Below, piece by piece: positions 8,485-17,703 of a stretch of 64,000 bases of DNA. Origin of the DNA: MED-G105 sp050331095. Lineage in GTDB: Bacteria > Pseudomonadota > Alphaproteobacteria > Caulobacterales > Parvularculaceae. Positions within the stretch are counted from its first letter, which is position 1, and the number at the start of each line of letters is the position of its first letter. The stretch spans positions 62,001 through 126,000 of the forward strand of contig JBHJHE010000012.1 in NCBI GenBank assembly GCA_050331095.1, read 5' to 3'. The notes beneath the pieces are model-generated. The model saw nothing but the letters and a program-made list of their open reading frames with translations. It did not search any database and was not told the DNA's origin. The translations under genes were made by a program, and so were the position numbers.

Positions 8485-9651
8485 ATGCCCGCCGACGGCG
8501 ATACGCGGAACGTCGAAGCGCGCACCTATGGCGGCGTGCGCGAGGTCGACGCGGCGACGTGGGACGCCCTCGCCCATCCGCCGGGCGCGCCCTACAATCC
8601 GTTCACGTCACACGCGTTTTTGACCGCCCTCGAAGCGTCGAAGTCCGTAGGCGACGGCACGGGCTGGCACGCCTTGCCCGTCATCGTCTCCCGCGACGGC
8701 GCGCCGGTCGCGGCCGCCCCGCTCTACGCCAAACAGCACTCGCAAGGCGAGTACGTCTTCGACCATCACTGGGCCGCCGCCTTTGAGCGCGCCGGCGGGC
8801 GCTACTTCCCGAAACTCGTCGTGGCCGCGCCGTTTACGCCGGCGCAGGGCCCCCGTTTCCTCGCCGCGGACGACGCGGGCCGGCGCCTCGCCGCCGCGGG
8901 CGTTCTCGGCGTCGCCGCACAGGCCGGCGTTTCATCCGTGCACGTTAACTTCGTCGATGAAGCCGACGCCGCCGCCGGCGGCGAGGCCGGCATGATGCTG
9001 CGCGAGGGCGTGCAGTATCACTGGTTCAACCGCGGCTACGCGACGTTCGACGAATTTCTCGATCAACTCGCCTCCCGAAAGCGCAAGACCATCCGGCGCG
9101 AGCGCCGCGACGCAGCCGCGTCGGGCCTCGCCATCAAGCGTCTTCAGGGAGCGGAGATTACGGAGCGCCACTGGGACGCGTTCTGGACGTTCTATCAGGA
9201 CACGGGCGCGCGCAAATGGGGCATGCCCTACCTCACGCGCTCCTTCTTCCGCATCGTCGCCGAGACGATGACGGACGATCTCCTGCTCATCGTTGCGGAA
9301 AGCGACGGCGAGCCCATCGCCGGCGCGCTGAACTTCATCGGCGGCGACGCGGTCTACGGGCGGTATTGGGGGTGCGTCGAGCACCGCCCGTTCCTCCATT
9401 TCGAGCTTTGCTATCATCAGGCGATCGACTTCGCGATCGAGCGCGGGCTCGCCCGCGTCGAGGCGGGCGCCCAGGGGGAACACAAGATCGCCCGCGGCTA
9501 CGAGCCCGTGGCGACGCGCTCGCTCCACTGGATCGCCGACCCCGGCTTCCGCGAGGCGATCGCGCGGTATCTCGAACAGGAACGCTCGCAAACCGAGGCC
9601 GAGATCGATATTCTCGGGCGGTACGCTCCTTACAAGAAGACCTCCTCGTGA
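8485..9651 (+). CDS. GNAT-fold N-acyltransferase (DUF482 / COG3146)
   Basis: A 388-residue predicted N-acyltransferase of the DUF482 family, related to FemAB/GNAT folds. Recognisable family segments are NPFTSHAFL near the N-terminus, PYLTRSFF in the middle and YGRYWGC followed by FELCYHQAIDFAI and GAQGEHKIARGYEP in the C-terminal half. The substrate is unknown. It starts 3 nt after RidA and overlaps the next gene by 4 nt, inside one operon. DUF482 genes next to HIT and RidA genes are a common alphaproteobacterial arrangement. Confidence 0.92.
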   Translation: MPADGDTRNVEARTYGGVREVDAATWDALAHPPGAPYNPFTSHAFLTALEASKSVGDGTGWHALPVIVSRDGAPVAAAPLYAKQHSQGEYVFDHHWAAAFERAGGRYFPKLVVAAPFTPAQGPRFLAADDAGRRLAAAGVLGVAAQAGVSSVHVNFVDEADAAAGGEAGMMLREGVQYHWFNRGYATFDEFLDQLASRKRKTIRRERRDAAASGLAIKRLQGAEITERHWDAFWTFYQDTGARKWGMPYLTRSFFRIVAETMTDDLLLIVAESDGEPIAGALNFIGGDAVYGRYWGCVEHRPFLHFELCYHQAIDFAIERGLARVEAGAQGEHKIARGYEPVATRSLHWIADPGFREAIARYLEQERSQTEAEIDILGRYAPYKKTSS

Positions 9652-9863
9652 AAGTCATCCTCCGCACCCACGCCATTCAGGAAGCGCGCATCATCGTAGG
9701 CTTTTTGCACGCCAACGGCGTCGACGCCGCGCTCCTCGACGGCGAGACGTTCTCGACCCTGCCCGTCGTCGGCGGCGTGCGAGTCGCCGTCGACGAGGAC
9801 CAGGCCCACAAGGCGCGGCTGCTCCTCGAAGAGCGCGGTACGGACTTAACGGAGGCGGAATGA
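9648..9863 (+). CDS. DUF2007 family small protein
   Basis: A 71-residue protein beginning at a GTG that overlaps the previous stop (GTGA). The sequence matches the DUF2007 'putative signal-transducing' family: an N-terminal strand (VILRTHAIQEARIIVGFLHANGVDA) and an LPVVGGVRVAVDEDQAHKA-type core. The fold is ACT-like in the family; the role is unknown. The GTG is chosen because no in-frame ATG exists nearby and the coupled overlap fits the operon; its own stop overlaps the HIT gene (ATGA). Confidence 0.85.
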   Translation: MKVILRTHAIQEARIIVGFLHANGVDAALLDGETFSTLPVVGGVRVAVDEDQAHKARLLLEERGTDLTEAE

Positions 9864-10294
9864 CGCTCACGCCCAACTATGATCCCAACAACGTCTTCGC
9901 CAAGATCATCCGCGGCGAGATCCCGGCCGTGCGGTTGTTCGAGGACGACGACGTTCTCGCCTTCATGGACGCCTTTCCGCAGACGGAGGGCCATTGCCTC
10001 GTGATCCCGAAGCGAGCGGAGCACGCGACTATCTTTCAACTCGACGACGGGGCGTTCGACGCCCTCGCCCGCGGCGTGCGCCGCCTCGCCCGTGCGGTCA
10101 AAGAAGGTCTAGCGCCCGACGGGATCCGCATCGCCCAGTTCAACGGCGCAGCCGCCGGCCAAACCGTCTTTCACGTCCATTTCCACGTAATCCCGGTTTA
10201 CGCGGGCGCGGGCGAGCGTCCCCATGCGAGCGGCGGCGCGGCCGACAAGGCGGCGCTCGAGGCCGCCGCCGCGCGGATCCGCGCCGTCCTGTGA
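9860..10294 (+). CDS. HIT family nucleotide hydrolase/transferase (HINT-like)
   Basis: A 144-residue histidine-triad protein. The N-terminal FAKIIRGEIPA segment and the catalytic HVHFHVIP motif (about residues 105-112) place it in the HIT/HINT group, which hydrolyses nucleoside phosphoramidates or related adenylated compounds. The physiological substrate is not known. It is coupled to DUF2007 by an ATGA overlap and followed after 10 nt by an FAD oxidoreductase. Confidence 0.95.
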   Translation: MTLTPNYDPNNVFAKIIRGEIPAVRLFEDDDVLAFMDAFPQTEGHCLVIPKRAEHATIFQLDDGAFDALARGVRRLARAVKEGLAPDGIRIAQFNGAAAGQTVFHVHFHVIPVYAGAGERPHASGGAADKAALEAAAARIRAVL

Positions 10295-10304
10295 CCAGCG
10301 GCGC

Positions 10305-11264
10305 ATGACGGCTCTCCAAATCGCGGTGATCGGGGCCGGGCCGGCCGGTCTCGCCTGCGCGCGACGGCTCGCAGACGCCGGCGTTCCGCCAGTGGTCTTT
10401 GAAAAAAGCCGTGGCCTTGGCGGACGGTGCGCGACGCGCCTCAGCCGCGAAGGCCATCAGTTCGACCACGGCGCGACCTATGTCACGGCGCGCGGCGACG
10501 CCTTCGCGGCCTATCTTCGCGCCGCCATCCGCGACGGCCGCGCCGAGAAATGGGAGCCGCGCATGGCAGGCGGGAGCGCCTTGAGCGACGCCTTCGTCGG
10601 GACGCCGGCGATGAGCGCCCTTGTCGCGCCGCTCGCCGCCGGTCTCGACGTTCGGTTGCAAACGGAAGTTCAGCCGATCGTCCGTGACGGAACGACCTGG
10701 CGTTTGCGCGACGCGGACGACCAGGATCTCGGCGGTTTCGACCTCGTCGTCTGCACGGCGCCGCCCGCGCAGGCGATGGCGCTCGTCGCCGCGGATCCAA
10801 TCTCCGAGACGATCGCCGCCGACGTCATGTCGCCTTGCTGGACGCTGTTGGCCGCCTTGCCCGCCGCCGAAACGCCCTTCGACGCCTGTCGCGACGATGC
10901 GGGCGACATCGTTTGGCTCGCGCGCGACGGTTCGAAGCCGGGGCGGGAGGGCGCGGTCGACCGCTGGGGCGTCCATGCGAGCCCCGGCTGGAGCGCCGAA
11001 GCGCTGGAGCTCGACAAGGACGCCGCGCGCGACGCGCTCCTGCCCCTCGCGCTCGGCGCCATAGGCCGCGCGAGCGAAGCGCCCGTCTATGCGACCGCGC
11101 ACCGCTGGCGCTACGCCCTCGCGACCCGCGCCGCCGCGACGCCCGTGGGCGAGAGCGCCGACAGCTCGCTGTTCCTCGCTGGCGACTGGCGTCTCGGCCG
11201 CCGCGTCGAAGACGCCTTCGACAGCGGGCGCGCCGCCGCGGACGCGGTTCTCGCCGTCGTTTGA
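10305..11264 (+). CDS. Renalase-like FAD-dependent oxidoreductase (COG3380)
   Basis: A 319-residue NAD/FAD-dependent amine-oxidase-fold protein. The dinucleotide-binding motif VIGAGPAGLACARRL is at residues 7-21, followed by FEKSRGLGGRCATR and FDHGATY, typical of the renalase-like group. The C-terminus has the second FAD contact LAGDWRLGRRVEDAFDSG. The frame is open upstream to 10224, but the ATG at 10305 gives the normal N-terminus. Family relatives oxidise off-pathway NAD(P)H isomers; whether this one does is inference. Last gene of the tight dinB-led run. Confidence 0.9.
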   Translation: MTALQIAVIGAGPAGLACARRLADAGVPPVVFEKSRGLGGRCATRLSREGHQFDHGATYVTARGDAFAAYLRAAIRDGRAEKWEPRMAGGSALSDAFVGTPAMSALVAPLAAGLDVRLQTEVQPIVRDGTTWRLRDADDQDLGGFDLVVCTAPPAQAMALVAADPISETIAADVMSPCWTLLAALPAAETPFDACRDDAGDIVWLARDGSKPGREGAVDRWGVHASPGWSAEALELDKDAARDALLPLALGAIGRASEAPVYATAHRWRYALATRAAATPVGESADSSLFLAGDWRLGRRVEDAFDSGRAAADAVLAVV

Positions 11265-11314
11265 CGCACGGGCTTTGCGGCGTACCCTCCGCCCGACGCT
11301 TTTCGGAGGCCCTC

Positions 11315-13558
11315 ATGGCGCGCACGCCGTTTTTCGCCGCTTCTTGTCTGCTCGTTGCGCCCGCCGCGGCGCAAGGGCGCGCCGACGCGCCGCCGATGGG
11401 GTTCGGACCCGAAGGCGGCGCGGCGCAAATCGCCCTCGAAAAAGCGTTCGACGAGCGCGTCGACGTTCAGAACATTGACGACTGGACGAAGTTCATGTCC
11501 TCGCGCCCGCATCATGCCGGATCCGCCTTCGGCGACGAGGTCGCGAAGTTCATGGCGGAGAAGTTCCGCTCCTGGGGTTATGAAACCAAAATCGAGACGT
11601 ATCAGGTGTTGTTTCCGACGCCGCGGGTGCGGATCGTCGAAATGAAAGCGCCGTTCGCCTACGAAGCTTCGCTCGCGGAGCCTGAGATCCCCGGCGATCC
11701 GGCGTCGGCGCCGAACGACGAGCGCTTGCCCACCTACAACTCCTTCAGCGCCGACGGCGACGTCACCGCCGAGGTGGTGTTCGTCAATCAGGGCGTGCCG
11801 AAGGATTATGAAGATCTGGAGCGCCTCGGGATCGACGTCGAAGGCAAGCTCGTCCTAGCGCGCTATGGCGGTTCGTGGCGCGGCATCAAGCCGAAAGTGG
11901 CGCAGGAGAAGGGCGCGCTCGGCGTACTTCTCTATACGGACCCGGAAGACGACGGCTATTTCCGCGGCGACGCCTACCCGGAGGGCGGCTATCGGCCGAA
12001 CGGCGCGGTGCAGATGGGCTCAGTGCTTGATCTGCCCCTGCGCCCCGGCGACCCGTTGACCCCCTATCGCGGGGCGACGAACGACGCCAAACGCATTCCC
12101 CGCGCCGAAGCGGACAATCTCCTGAAAATCCCGGTGCTGCCGATTTCAGCGTCCGACGCCATGCCGATCCTTGCCGCGCTTGGCGGCCCGGTGGCGCCGG
12201 CTCGCTGGCGCGGCGCGATGCCCCTCACCTATCATGTGGGACCGGGACCGGCGGTCGTGCGGCTGAAGCTCGAATTCGACTGGGATCTCGTACCCGCCCA
12301 GAACGTCGTCGCCACGCTGAAGGGCTCAACGTATCCGGACGAATGGGTGATGCGCGGCAACCACCACGACGCCTGGGCGAACGGCGCGCGGGATCCGGTC
12401 TCGGGCATGGCCGCGCTCATGGAGGAGGCGCGCATCGTCGGCGAACTCGCCCGCGAGGGACGCGGCCCCAAACGCACCGTCGTCTACGCCGGTTGGGACG
12501 CGGAGGAGCCGGCTCTCCTCGGCTCGGTCGAGTGGGTCGAAGACCATCTCGCCGAACTGCAGGCGAAGCTCGTCGCCTACATCAACACCGACTCGAACGG
12601 CCGCGGCTTCCTCAACGCCGGCGGCAGCCACACGCTGCAAGCGATGTTCGCCGAAATCGCCGAGGCCGTCGACGACCCCGCGCAGAACGCGAGCGTCGCC
12701 GAACGCGTGCGCGCCCGGGCGCGCCTCCATGGGCCCGACGCGCTGCGCAAAGCGTACGAGAGCGGCGAAACGTTCCGCCTGTCGCCGCTCGGGTCGGGGT
12801 CGGACTATTCGGCGTTCCTCCAGCATGCGGGGATCGCGTCGCTTAATCTCGGTTTCGGCGGCGAGGACGAATACGGCGTCTACCACTCCGTTTACGACTC
12901 ATACGCACACTACGTCGCGCATATCGATCCCGGCTTCGCGTATGGCGGAGCGCTCGCAAAGACCACTGGGCGTGCGACGTTGCGTCTTGCTAACGCCGAG
13001 ACGTTGCCGTTCGAATTTTCGACGCTCACCGAGGCGATAAAGCGCTATGCGGACGAAGTGAAGGCGCTCACGGACGATATGCGCGATGAGACCGAGCGCC
13101 ACAACGCGCTCGTCGCCGACGGCGTATTCGACACGGCCGCCGACCCGCGCGAGAGGCTTGTCGCGCCCGAAGCGAAGCGGCCCGTGCCCTACTTCAACTT
13201 CGCGCCGATGCTGAATGCGCTCGCAGCGGCCGAAGCGGCGGCGGACGCTTTCGAGGCCGCGCGGTCGGAGGGCGAGACGTCCGGCGAAGCGCGCGCGCGT
13301 CTCAACGCGATGATGCGCGAAGCGGAGCGGAAACTGACTCGCGCGGAGGGCCTGCCGCGGCGGCCATGGTTCAAGCACCATATCTACGCGCCGGGCTTTT
13401 ACACCGGATACGGCGTGAAGACCCTGCCCGGCGTGCGCGAAGCGATAGAGGAGCGAGAGTTTGACGCCGTCGCCCGCGAGGTCGAGGACGTCGCCGCCGT
13501 GTTTCGCGCGTTGGCGGCCCATCTCGACGCCATGCGCGCCGTCGTCGAAGCCGGCTGA
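11315..13558 (+). CDS. M28B family metallopeptidase (glutamate carboxypeptidase II-like), secreted
   Basis: A 747-residue zinc exopeptidase with the GCPII architecture: short signal peptide ending near AAAQG, peptidase core, protease-associated domain (about residues 130-260), catalytic domain and C-terminal transferrin-receptor-like dimerisation domain (from about residue 610). Metal-site residues include H350 and D360 in NHHDAWANGARDP, the EE pair in WDAEEPALLGS, D in YINTDSNGRG, and a late H in YGVYHSVYDSY. The start at 11315 has GGAGG at 11305-11309 and begins a signal peptide; the frame stays open far upstream only as an artefact. The 3' end overlaps the antisense rimK frame (see finding). 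Confidence 0.94.
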   Translation: MARTPFFAASCLLVAPAAAQGRADAPPMGFGPEGGAAQIALEKAFDERVDVQNIDDWTKFMSSRPHHAGSAFGDEVAKFMAEKFRSWGYETKIETYQVLFPTPRVRIVEMKAPFAYEASLAEPEIPGDPASAPNDERLPTYNSFSADGDVTAEVVFVNQGVPKDYEDLERLGIDVEGKLVLARYGGSWRGIKPKVAQEKGALGVLLYTDPEDDGYFRGDAYPEGGYRPNGAVQMGSVLDLPLRPGDPLTPYRGATNDAKRIPRAEADNLLKIPVLPISASDAMPILAALGGPVAPARWRGAMPLTYHVGPGPAVVRLKLEFDWDLVPAQNVVATLKGSTYPDEWVMRGNHHDAWANGARDPVSGMAALMEEARIVGELAREGRGPKRTVVYAGWDAEEPALLGSVEWVEDHLAELQAKLVAYINTDSNGRGFLNAGGSHTLQAMFAEIAEAVDDPAQNASVAERVRARARLHGPDALRKAYESGETFRLSPLGSGSDYSAFLQHAGIASLNLGFGGEDEYGVYHSVYDSYAHYVAHIDPGFAYGGALAKTTGRATLRLANAETLPFEFSTLTEAIKRYADEVKALTDDMRDETERHNALVADGVFDTAADPRERLVAPEAKRPVPYFNFAPMLNALAAAEAAADAFEAARSEGETSGEARARLNAMMREAERKLTRAEGLPRRPWFKHHIYAPGFYTGYGVKTLPGVREAIEEREFDAVAREVEDVAAVFRALAAHLDAMRAVVEAG

Positions 13559-14474
13559 CGCCTGCGCGGCAGCCCTTGCCGCGGGTCGCTGTCTTGTTGG
13601 GCTTCTGATTTTTTTCGATGAACTCGATGATGCGTCCGGCGACGTCGATTTCCGTCGCGCGCTCGACGCCCTCGAGGCCGGGCGATGAGTTCACCTCCAT
13701 CACCACGGGCCCATGGTTCGAGCGCAGCATGTCGACGCCGCAGACGTTCAGGCCCATGGCCTTGGCGGCGGCGACGGCGGTCGACCGCTCCCCCGGCGTG
13801 ATTTTGACTTTTTCCGCCGAGCCGCCGCGGTGGAGGTTCGAGCGAAAGTCGCCCTCCTTGCCTTTGCGTTTCATTGAGGCGACGACCTTGTCGCCGACGA
13901 CGAGGCAGCGAACATCCTCCCCGCCCGCCTCTTTTATGAATTCCTGCACAAGGATGTTTGTCCGTACGCCGCCGAACGCCTGAACGATCGACTCCGCCGC
14001 CTTCTGGGTTTCGCCGAGAACGACGCCGATCCCTTGCGTGCCTTCGAGGAGCTTGATGACGACGGGCGCGCCGCCGACGAGCTCGATGACTTCGCTCGCA
14101 TTGCTTGTCCGGTGGGCGAAGACCGTAACCGGCAGGCCGATGCCCTTTCGCGCCAGAAGCTGCATCGAGCGCAGCTTGTCGCGCGAACGCGTGATCGCGA
14201 CGGATTCGTTAAGCGGATAAACGCCCATCACTTCGAGCTGGCGCAAAACAGCCGTGCCGTAAAACGTGACCGATGCGCCGATGCGCGGGATCACCGCGTC
14301 GTACACGGGCAGATTCTGGTCGTGATAGCGCACGCTCGGCCGGTGCGAGGTGATGTTGATGTAGCACTGTAGGTGGTTGACCACGTCAATCTCGTGGCCA
14401 CGCATCTCGGCGGCTTCTACGAGGCGGCGGTGGGAATAAAGCGAGGCGTTTCGGCATAGCAAGGCTAGTCGCAC
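13371..14474 (-). CDS. rimK: RimK-type alpha-L-glutamate ligase with 66-residue readthrough extension
   Basis: ATP-grasp ligase that adds glutamate residues to the C-terminus of ribosomal protein S6; in Pseudomonas it is regulated by cyclic di-GMP and RimB. The start is GTG at 14474, with GGAGGG at 14480-14485, giving the typical N-terminus VRLALLCRN. ATP-grasp features: PVVIKLLEGTQGIGV, DVRCLVVGDKVVASMKR, VMEVNSSPGLEGVE. The family normally ends at ...TRGKG, about 301 residues; here the next codon is TGC (13569-13571) and translation would run 66 more Arg-rich residues to a stop at 13371. The extension is antisense to the M28 peptidase gene and looks non-native. Frame length 367 residues. 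Confidence 0.9.
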   Translation of the reverse strand: MRLALLCRNASLYSHRRLVEAAEMRGHEIDVVNHLQCYINITSHRPSVRYHDQNLPVYDAVIPRIGASVTFYGTAVLRQLEVMGVYPLNESVAITRSRDKLRSMQLLARKGIGLPVTVFAHRTSNASEVIELVGGAPVVIKLLEGTQGIGVVLGETQKAAESIVQAFGGVRTNILVQEFIKEAGGEDVRCLVVGDKVVASMKRKGKEGDFRSNLHRGGSAEKVKITPGERSTAVAAAKAMGLNVCGVDMLRSNHGPVVMEVNSSPGLEGVERATEIDVAGRIIEFIEKNQKPNKTATRGKGCRAGVSRLRRRRAWRRDGPPTRETRRRRPRPRGRRRQTLAPLSLRARRAGSSRRIRCKSPARRYGA

Positions 14475-14500
14475 GTCAACCCTCCTTCTTTTTGTCTGAG

Positions 14501-15022
14501 TTACGTTTTGGCCGCGCTCGGCCCTGGGCTTGGCGCTGGCGCTACGGCGTCCGCGCCGCCCAACAGGAACGACTTCGCGGGTCGAATGACGGTCGCCTTC
14601 AGCGCGTCGCGACCGACCAGCATGCGGTAGCCCATCTCGTCCCGGTTCGTGAGCGACAAATCGATCGCCCAGGAGCGCGCGCCCATTGCGAGGGTCGTAC
14701 GGATCACGATCCGCTCTTGCAACCCGCCGTTGGAGCTGCGGATGCTGCGAATGTCGGCGATCGGCGCGAAACAGGCGACCTCCGGCCGGCGGCGCTTTTG
14801 CACCGGATGCAGTAGGAACGCGACCCATGGCGCGCCGTTCCGTTCGGTCTTGCGAATTTCGTAGGCGTGGATTGCGGACGTTTTCGCGCCCGTATCGATC
14901 TTCGCCTTGATGAGGTCGACGCCGAGATCGGGCAAGCGCGCCCATTCGCGCCAGCCGATCTCTAGCGGCGGCGCTTTTCGCGACCGTTTGGCGGCCGGGT
15001 TAGATGTGGAGAGCGTGGCCAA
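14501..15022 (-). CDS. Retropepsin-like RimB/ATP-dependent zinc protease family protein
   Basis: A member of the pfam05618 'Zn_protease' family, now regarded as retropepsin-like; the aspartic-protease signature IDTGAKTSAIHA is clear. The Pseudomonas homologue RimB works with RimK to control S6 glutamylation. No ATG lies near the expected N-terminus; a TTG at 15020-15022 gives 173 residues (MATLSTSN...) and overlaps the lpdA end by 23 nt. The open frame continues to 15202 but there it is the shadow of lpdA. Start uncertain. It lies 26 nt before rimK. Confidence 0.85.
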   Translation of the reverse strand: MATLSTSNPAAKRSRKAPPLEIGWREWARLPDLGVDLIKAKIDTGAKTSAIHAYEIRKTERNGAPWVAFLLHPVQKRRRPEVACFAPIADIRSIRSSNGGLQERIVIRTTLAMGARSWAIDLSLTNRDEMGYRMLVGRDALKATVIRPAKSFLLGGADAVAPAPSPGPSAAKT

Positions 15023-16385
15023 GCGTTTTGAGCGCCGCTTCCTGAAAGGCTTCACCCTGGGTCGGGTGCGCGTGAATCGTGCCCGCAATGTCCTCGACCC
15101 GCGCGCCCATTTCAACCGCCAGACCGAAGGCGGCGGAAAGCTCCGCGACGCCGCCCCCGACGGCCTGGAGGCCGAGCACCAGATGATCCGACTTGCGCGC
15201 AACGACGCGCACGAAGCCGTCCTCCGTCTCCATCGTCATGGCGCGGCCGTTGGCGGCGAACGGGAACGAGGCGATTTCGACGTCGTGTCCTTCCGCCTGC
15301 GCCTCATCGGGGGAAAGGCCGACGGTCAGCACCTCGGGGTCGGTGAAGCACACGGCCGGGAGCGCCCGCTTGTCCCAAACGCGGTTCTCGCCGGCGACGA
15401 TCTCGGCGACCATTTCCCCTTGCGCCATCGCCCGGTGGGCGAGCATCGGCTCGCCGGTGACGTCGCCGATGGCGTAGACGCCTTTCATCGCCGTGCGGCA
15501 GTGCTCATCGATCTTGACGAACGGTCCGTCCATGTCGAGCGCGAGCTCCTCCCGCCCCCAACCTTCCGTCAGCGGACGCCGCCCGACGGTGACGAGAACC
15601 TTCGCGGCCGGTATCGAGACGGTCTCGCCGCCCGTCTCGATTTCAAGCGCGCCTTCCGCGAAGCTTGTCGCCTTAGCCCCGAGGCGCACGTCGACGCCGA
15701 GGCTCTTGAGGCGCTTCGCGACCGGCTTCGTAAGATCCGCGTCGTAGCTCGGCAGGATGCGGTCGGCCGCTTCGACGATCGTCACCCTCGCGCCGAGCTT
15801 GGCGAACGCCGTCCCCATCTCAAGGCCGATATAGCCGGCGCCGACGATCGCGAGCGTCTCCGGCACGGCGGGCAGCGACAAGGCCTCGCTCGAGGAAACG
15901 ACGTCGGCTCCAAACGGCAGGAACGGCAGTTCGACCGGCGTCGAGCCCGTAGCGATGACGACGTTTTCCGCCCGGACGGTCGTCTCTTCGTCTTCGCCGC
16001 GAACCTTCACCGTCTTGCCGTCGACGAACGTCGCCCAGCCCTTCAGTGCCCGGACCTTCGACTTTTTGAGGAGCCCGCCGACGCCGCCCGTAAGCCGCCC
16101 GACGATCCCGTCTTTCCACGCGACGGTCTTCTCAAGGTCGATCTCGGGCGCCGACGAACGTACGCCGATGGGCGAGCCGTTGGCGAAGCGGGCGGCTTTT
16201 TCGAACTCGTTGGCGACGTGAATGAGCGCCTTGGAGGGGATGCAGCCGACGTTCAGGCATGTGCCGCCGTGGGCGGCCGCCTCGACGATGACTGTGTCTA
16301 GCCCCAACTGACCGGCGCGGATGGCGCAGACATAGCCGCCCGGCCCCGCCCCGACGACGAGCAGCTTGCAGGTGATCTCCGCCAT
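15000..16385 (-). CDS. lpdA: Dihydrolipoyl dehydrogenase (E3 of branched-chain 2-oxoacid dehydrogenase)
   Basis: Reoxidises dihydrolipoyl groups on E2 with FAD and NAD+. The 461 residues include the FAD motif VVGAGPGGYVCAIRA, the redox-active disulphide GGTCLNVGCIPSKALIH, the NAD motif IVGAGYIGLEMG and the C-terminal active-site segment HAHPTQGEAFQEA. It starts 4 nt after the E2 stop, so it is the fourth gene of the bkd operon and probably the dedicated E3 of that complex. Confidence 0.96.
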   Translation of the reverse strand: MAEITCKLLVVGAGPGGYVCAIRAGQLGLDTVIVEAAAHGGTCLNVGCIPSKALIHVANEFEKAARFANGSPIGVRSSAPEIDLEKTVAWKDGIVGRLTGGVGGLLKKSKVRALKGWATFVDGKTVKVRGEDEETTVRAENVVIATGSTPVELPFLPFGADVVSSSEALSLPAVPETLAIVGAGYIGLEMGTAFAKLGARVTIVEAADRILPSYDADLTKPVAKRLKSLGVDVRLGAKATSFAEGALEIETGGETVSIPAAKVLVTVGRRPLTEGWGREELALDMDGPFVKIDEHCRTAMKGVYAIGDVTGEPMLAHRAMAQGEMVAEIVAGENRVWDKRALPAVCFTDPEVLTVGLSPDEAQAEGHDVEIASFPFAANGRAMTMETEDGFVRVVARKSDHLVLGLQAVGGGVAELSAAFGLAVEMGARVEDIAGTIHAHPTQGEAFQEAALKTLGHALHI

Positions 16386-16389
16386 GTCG

Positions 16390-17703
16390 TCAGTCCTCGA
16401 TGAAAATCGTCGCCGGCGCTTCCAGAAGCCCCTTGATGCGCTGGACGAAGACGGCCGCGTCCCAGCCGTCGATCACGCGGTGGTCGAAGCTCGACGACAG
16501 GTTCATCGCCTTGCGCGGAACGAACTGGGCGCCGTCCCACATGGGCAGGGTGCGCATTTTGTTGACGCCGACGATCGCCACCTCCGGGTGGTTGATGACC
16601 GGCGTCGTGGCGACCCCGCCCATGGCGCCAAGCGACGTGATCGTGATCGTCGAGCCCGTCAGCTCGTCGCGAGCGCACTTACCCTCGCGAGCCGCCGCGG
16701 CGAGGCGGTTGAGCTCCCGCGCGCAATCCCACAGCCCGAGCGCCTCCACATGGCGCACGACGGGCACGACGAGGCCATTATCCGTTTGCGCGGCGACGCC
16801 CATGTGCATGCCGCCATGTCGGCGCACGACGCCCGCCTCGTCGTCGTAGATCGAGTTCACCTGCGGGACGTCTTCGATCGCGCGGGCCATGGCGCGCATC
16901 AGAAACGGCAGAATCGTGAGTTTCGGCTGGTCCTCTCGCCGGTCGGCGTTCATCCGCGCACGCAGGTCTTCAAGCGCCGTGACGTCGATTTCCTCCACAT
17001 ACGTAATGTGCGGGATGCGCGACTTGGCGACCGACATCTTTTCCGCGATTTTGCGCCGCAGGCCGATCATCGGGATCTCCGTGACCGATCCGTCAGGCGC
17101 GCGGCCGCGGCCGACCGAGGGCGTCCCGGCCCCATCGAAATATGCGTCAAGGTCGTCGTGGGTGACGCGGCCCGCGGGGCCTGCGCCTTCGCCCCGACGC
17201 AGGTCGACGCCGTTGTCGAGAGCGCGCATGCGCACCGCCGGCGAGGCGAGCGGCCTGTCGCCCTCGGGGCGGCGCTTCGTCGGCGCGCGCTTGACCGGCG
17301 GCGACGGCGCTTTCGCGGTCGGCGCCGCGCGGGCGGTCGCGCCGTTCGTCGCCGGCTTTTCCGGAACCGCTTCCTCTTTGGGCGGCGCTTTCTCCTTAGG
17401 CTCCGGCGCCTCGGCCTTGGCGTCGTCCGCGGCGAGCGCGGCCGCGTCGGCGTTGCCGGGGCCGTCCACCTCAAGGCGAATGATCGGCGAACCGACGGCG
17501 ACGACGTCGCCCACGTTCGCGCCGCGCCAGACGACCTTGCCTTCGACGGGCGCCGGGATCTCAACGGTCGCCTTGTCGGTCATGACCGAGGCGAGCACGT
17601 CGTCCTCGCGCACGTTCTGGCCGTCGTCGACGAGCCACTCGACGAGTTCGGCCTCGGCGACGCCCTCGCCGACGTCCGGCAGCTTGATGATATGGACGCC
17701 CAT
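16390..17703 (-). CDS. bkdB: Branched-chain 2-oxoacid dehydrogenase E2 (lipoamide acyltransferase)
   Basis: Core acyltransferase of the complex; moves the acyl group from E1 to CoA. Domain order over 437 residues: one lipoyl domain with Lys44 in MTDKATVEIP; a long Ala/Pro/Lys-rich linker (about 85-140); E3-binding domain around SPAVRMRALDNGVDL; catalytic domain ending with FDHRVIDGWDAAVF (active His and Asp). ATG at 17703 overlaps the E1-beta stop (TAATG), which fixes the start; the open frame extends 22 codons further upstream. Confidence 0.95.
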   Translation of the reverse strand: MGVHIIKLPDVGEGVAEAELVEWLVDDGQNVREDDVLASVMTDKATVEIPAPVEGKVVWRGANVGDVVAVGSPIIRLEVDGPGNADAAALAADDAKAEAPEPKEKAPPKEEAVPEKPATNGATARAAPTAKAPSPPVKRAPTKRRPEGDRPLASPAVRMRALDNGVDLRRGEGAGPAGRVTHDDLDAYFDGAGTPSVGRGRAPDGSVTEIPMIGLRRKIAEKMSVAKSRIPHITYVEEIDVTALEDLRARMNADRREDQPKLTILPFLMRAMARAIEDVPQVNSIYDDEAGVVRRHGGMHMGVAAQTDNGLVVPVVRHVEALGLWDCARELNRLAAAAREGKCARDELTGSTITITSLGAMGGVATTPVINHPEVAIVGVNKMRTLPMWDGAQFVPRKAMNLSSSFDHRVIDGWDAAVFVQRIKGLLEAPATIFIED

